From the NCBI GenBank assembly GCA_013396525.1, contig VWYX01000407.1:300158-364157 (forward strand): a DNA stretch of 64,000 nucleotides, given 5' to 3'. Source of the stretch: Chaetorhynchus papuensis. Its lineage: Eukaryota; Chordata; Aves; Passeriformes; Rhipiduridae. Positions 61,699 to 64,000 of this stretch are shown one piece after another. The notes beneath the pieces are model-generated. The model worked only from the letters and a program-made list of their open reading frames with translations. It made no database searches and was not told the DNA's origin. Position 1 is the stretch's first letter. Each line of letters begins with the position of its first letter. Position numbers and translations under genes: made by a program.

Positions 61699-61699
61699 N
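61699..61699. other. single ambiguous base at duplication junction
   Basis: One n separates the two copies exactly at their boundary. A one-base placeholder at such a point is typical of a join made by an assembler or gap-filler rather than of sequenced DNA. Confidence 0.97.
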
Positions 61700-63042
61700 A
61701 TATTCTCTGTTTGCCCTAAGATAGCAAGTTGGCTTTTCTGATGGTAGTTTTCTTTCAGAAGCTGGTCTGCAAGGAGTTCCAGTTTAAACCTGATCTGATG
61801 CAAAGAAGTAAGCTAAACCATGAAGAGGTTGCAGATGAAGTGAATTCGTTTTTGGTGCCAAGAATAGCTTTGACAGGATCCACATACCAAATCTTCTTGT
61901 ACCCCCATGGCTTGAAGGGAGAAAAATAGGTTTTTGGTGTTTGACTAAGATTTGTCTTTGAAGAACTGCCTCAGAAAACAAAGTCACCTTTTTTTTGCTT
62001 TTGCAATGTGAATTCTGAGGAGATTATCACCTAATGGTGTAGTCTCTGAATAACTGGGCAAAACTTAATCAAGGAGGAGAAAAAGTAGGAGCTACTCATG
62101 GTGTGCAGGGTTTTGTTCCTTGTCTTTGAGCATCCTGTTCTAGGAACTCATATTTTCTAAGGTTCAAGACCTGTCTTCTCATGTACTTTTTTTCCCCTAC
62201 CCGGAGTACATGCATGACATAGCTAATTACATTTTCTCCTGAGCTTGGATTTGGGGTGGAGTGGTATATGCTGTCTACTTGCACAGCTTGTGGTGATATT
62301 CACATTTGGGAGAAATAAAGTGAGATTAAAGAATAACTATTGAGGCAAATCTCTGATTTGTACAGCTGAAACTGGCAGAAAGTCTTTGCTTAAGGTTAGG
62401 GGTTTTGGCAATTACTGATCTTCATTACTTAAAGTTTTCCTCAAATGCTTGAGGATCTTGGTGATCTTGTTAATGAAGTTTTAGCTGAGTTGGTTATTGG
62501 TTGATTTCTGTTACCCTCAGCATAACAATTTTTGTCTACTTAAGATTTTCTCTCAAATAGAGGTTTTTAAGTCCTAGGCCTCAGATCTCATTCAACTATA
62601 TTTGATTTGAACTGGTTTCCCATCAAGAAAGTCCTCTCTTGCTAAGAAAATAAAATGTGGGGAAAGTTACTTTCCTCAATACCCTCTATAACGTTATAAT
62701 TGTCACTAGTCTGTAAACATCATAACAAACCTACATCACAGTGGTTAAAACATTACATCTGAAACAGTGGCATTGCATGATTAAAAGCATGAGCTGCTAC
62801 AGTGTAGGTCAGGTCAGACTTTTTGCTCCAACAGTGTGCCTGCTTCTGCTCTTCAGTTTCAGTTTTCTTACCCAAAAATATATATTTCTTCTGGTAATTA
62901 GGGTACTTGCAGAAATGCAGAAGGAATTGTTTTAAATTCTACTGTAATTGACATAGTTAAGTGTCAAACCTGTCTCTGCATTTCCTGAGACAGGTATCTT
63001 TGGGATTGCTTTGCTCTGAATTGAAACCTACTAAGAAAAAGC
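61700..63042 (+). repeat. tandem duplication, copy 2 (1343 bp)
   Basis: This copy is nearly identical to 60356-61698. A plus-strand segment 61759-61929 is preceded by 'ggtagttttctttcag' and reads KLVCKEFQFKPDLMQRSKLN onward to a TAG stop. Copy 1 has a stop at the fourth codon of this frame. That frame could be a last exon on one allele or chance. The opposite strand is also largely open, so no gene is called. Confidence 0.97.
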
Positions 63043-64000
63043 GTCACATCCATGGCTAGAATTACAGATCCTTACCAAAAAAATTTCCTTATAAAAAAAT
63101 TACCTCACCTAAAGGGGAAAAAAAAAAAGAATTGACCAGATGTTCTTGTGAGCACTGTAAGCTGAAGCACCTATTTTCTTCTCTGAGTTTCAATGCATTT
63201 TGATATTCTTTGATTTCAGTATTAGGACCATTAAAATATCCAATTTACAGTAAAATTAAACAATCCCTATCCATTTTTTTCTGCTCTGGTACACGAACGA
63301 AGAACAATATTTGGGAAGTATTTATTGGTGTCTTTGTCAGGAATCCAGATTAGTGGTACATGTTTCAAGAATTACCTTTATTTCTTGTGTACTTCGAGTA
63401 GTTGGCATTTTTGCGATGCCTTATGACAGCATGTTACTTTACTGACCTCTTTTGGCACAACACACTGCAATTCCTTAATTATTTTTAATCTCTTTTTAAT
63501 GTCATTAGTGCAACTAGCACATTTTCTACTGCCAGTGGAAGTGACCAGTGATAATCTTAAAATAGTATGGCCTGACTGTGCCTGCTGCCTTCTTTTATCA
63601 TCCATTCTTTTTTGTGGAGCTCTACAAATTGGGACAGGTAAGTGTGACAAGACCTGTCTGTCAGCTGGCATGGGAAGAGTCGAGTTGCTCATCACAGGTA
63701 CAAAGAATGAAATTAGCCATGCCCTGAGAAATGTCACCTGCTCTGTGCATGGTTCATCTTGCAGCTGCACTCTCCAAAGGCAGGGAGTAGTCTCATGTGC
63801 ATGAGGCAGATGAAGGTTTTTGTTTCAATGTGTAAGCGCTTTAATTCCTTTCAATTTAAAGCTGAGACATAACAAGTTTTGCCGATCAGTAGGAGGAAAT
63901 AAAAAAGAAGTTAATACTTTTCTGTCATTCAAACTTGCCACTTCAGGTATTTACTATGTATGAGAGCAGGCTCATTTTGACCAAACTCCATATAATTTCT
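63043..64000. other. AT-rich DNA with an exon-like segment on either strand
   Basis: On the plus strand 63509-63637 (129 bp) lies between 'aatctctttttaatgtcattag', read as 'ctctttttaatgtcattag', and the perfect donor 'GGGACAG|gtaagt', and reads QLAHFLLPVEVTSDNLKIVW onward. On the minus strand 63378-63770 is open for 130 codons, ending at a TAA that overlaps AATAAA. Both cannot easily be coding. An open frame of this length is not surprising by chance in this window, so I call neither as a gene. Confidence 0.35.

Noticed and set aside
1..64000. CRISPR arrays, operons, bacterial promoters, tRNA or rRNA genes
   Set aside because: None was seen. The sequence is vertebrate in character, and no cloverleaf or conserved rRNA words were noticed.

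Overview
The window looks like bird nuclear DNA. It is AT-rich, has no operon-like gene packing, and its long open frames are mostly repeats or chance. The clearest evidence is a series of truncated CR1 LINEs. Several end in the typical avian 3' tail, with phrases such as 'cttttccaacctaa' followed by repeats of 'attctatga' or 'attctgtga'. Solo LTRs of endogenous retroviruses are also present. Three N runs (17730-18144, 39461-40435, 53157-53929) and one single n (61699) indicate a draft assembly.

Layout. From 1 to 14842 the sequence is single-copy-like, with three short CR1 tails (5955-6237, 7243-7539, 11641-11712). From 14843 to 16262 there is an antisense CR1 broken by a complete-looking solo LTR. 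From 16263 to 24402 there is an N gap, another antisense CR1 (18332-19080), a second solo LTR of the same family on the other strand (22661-23240) and a CR1 tail (24123-24402). From 24403 to 39069 there is little recognisable repeat apart from microsatellites, but this stretch holds the best minus-strand exon candidates. From 39070 to 41228 there is the longest CR1, with endonuclease and reverse-transcriptase pieces on either side of a gap. A different LTR with a perfect 7-bp flanking repeat lies at 42283-42655. A CR1 tail at 51174-51560 is bracketed by a diverged direct repeat. From 60356 to 63042 a 1343-bp sequence occurs twice in tandem, joined by a single n and differing at five positions I could find. 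It is probably an assembly duplication.

Genes. I recognise no named protein-coding gene and no RNA gene. A few short open segments have good splice-acceptor and splice-donor sequences and, in places, matching codon phase: minus strand at 35467-35541, 32593-32735, 24939-25080 and 19595-19661; plus strand at 2146-2228, 4891-4992, 10438-10488 and 58124-58193. They are listed as candidates only, because such combinations also arise by chance in 64 kb of AT-rich sequence. The window is most simply read as introns and intergenic DNA of a gene-poor region. I found no novel multi-gene system. The points most worth checking are the tandem duplication, the LTR-in-CR1 nesting, the phase-matched exon candidates and a CTCF-like site at 58200-58213.
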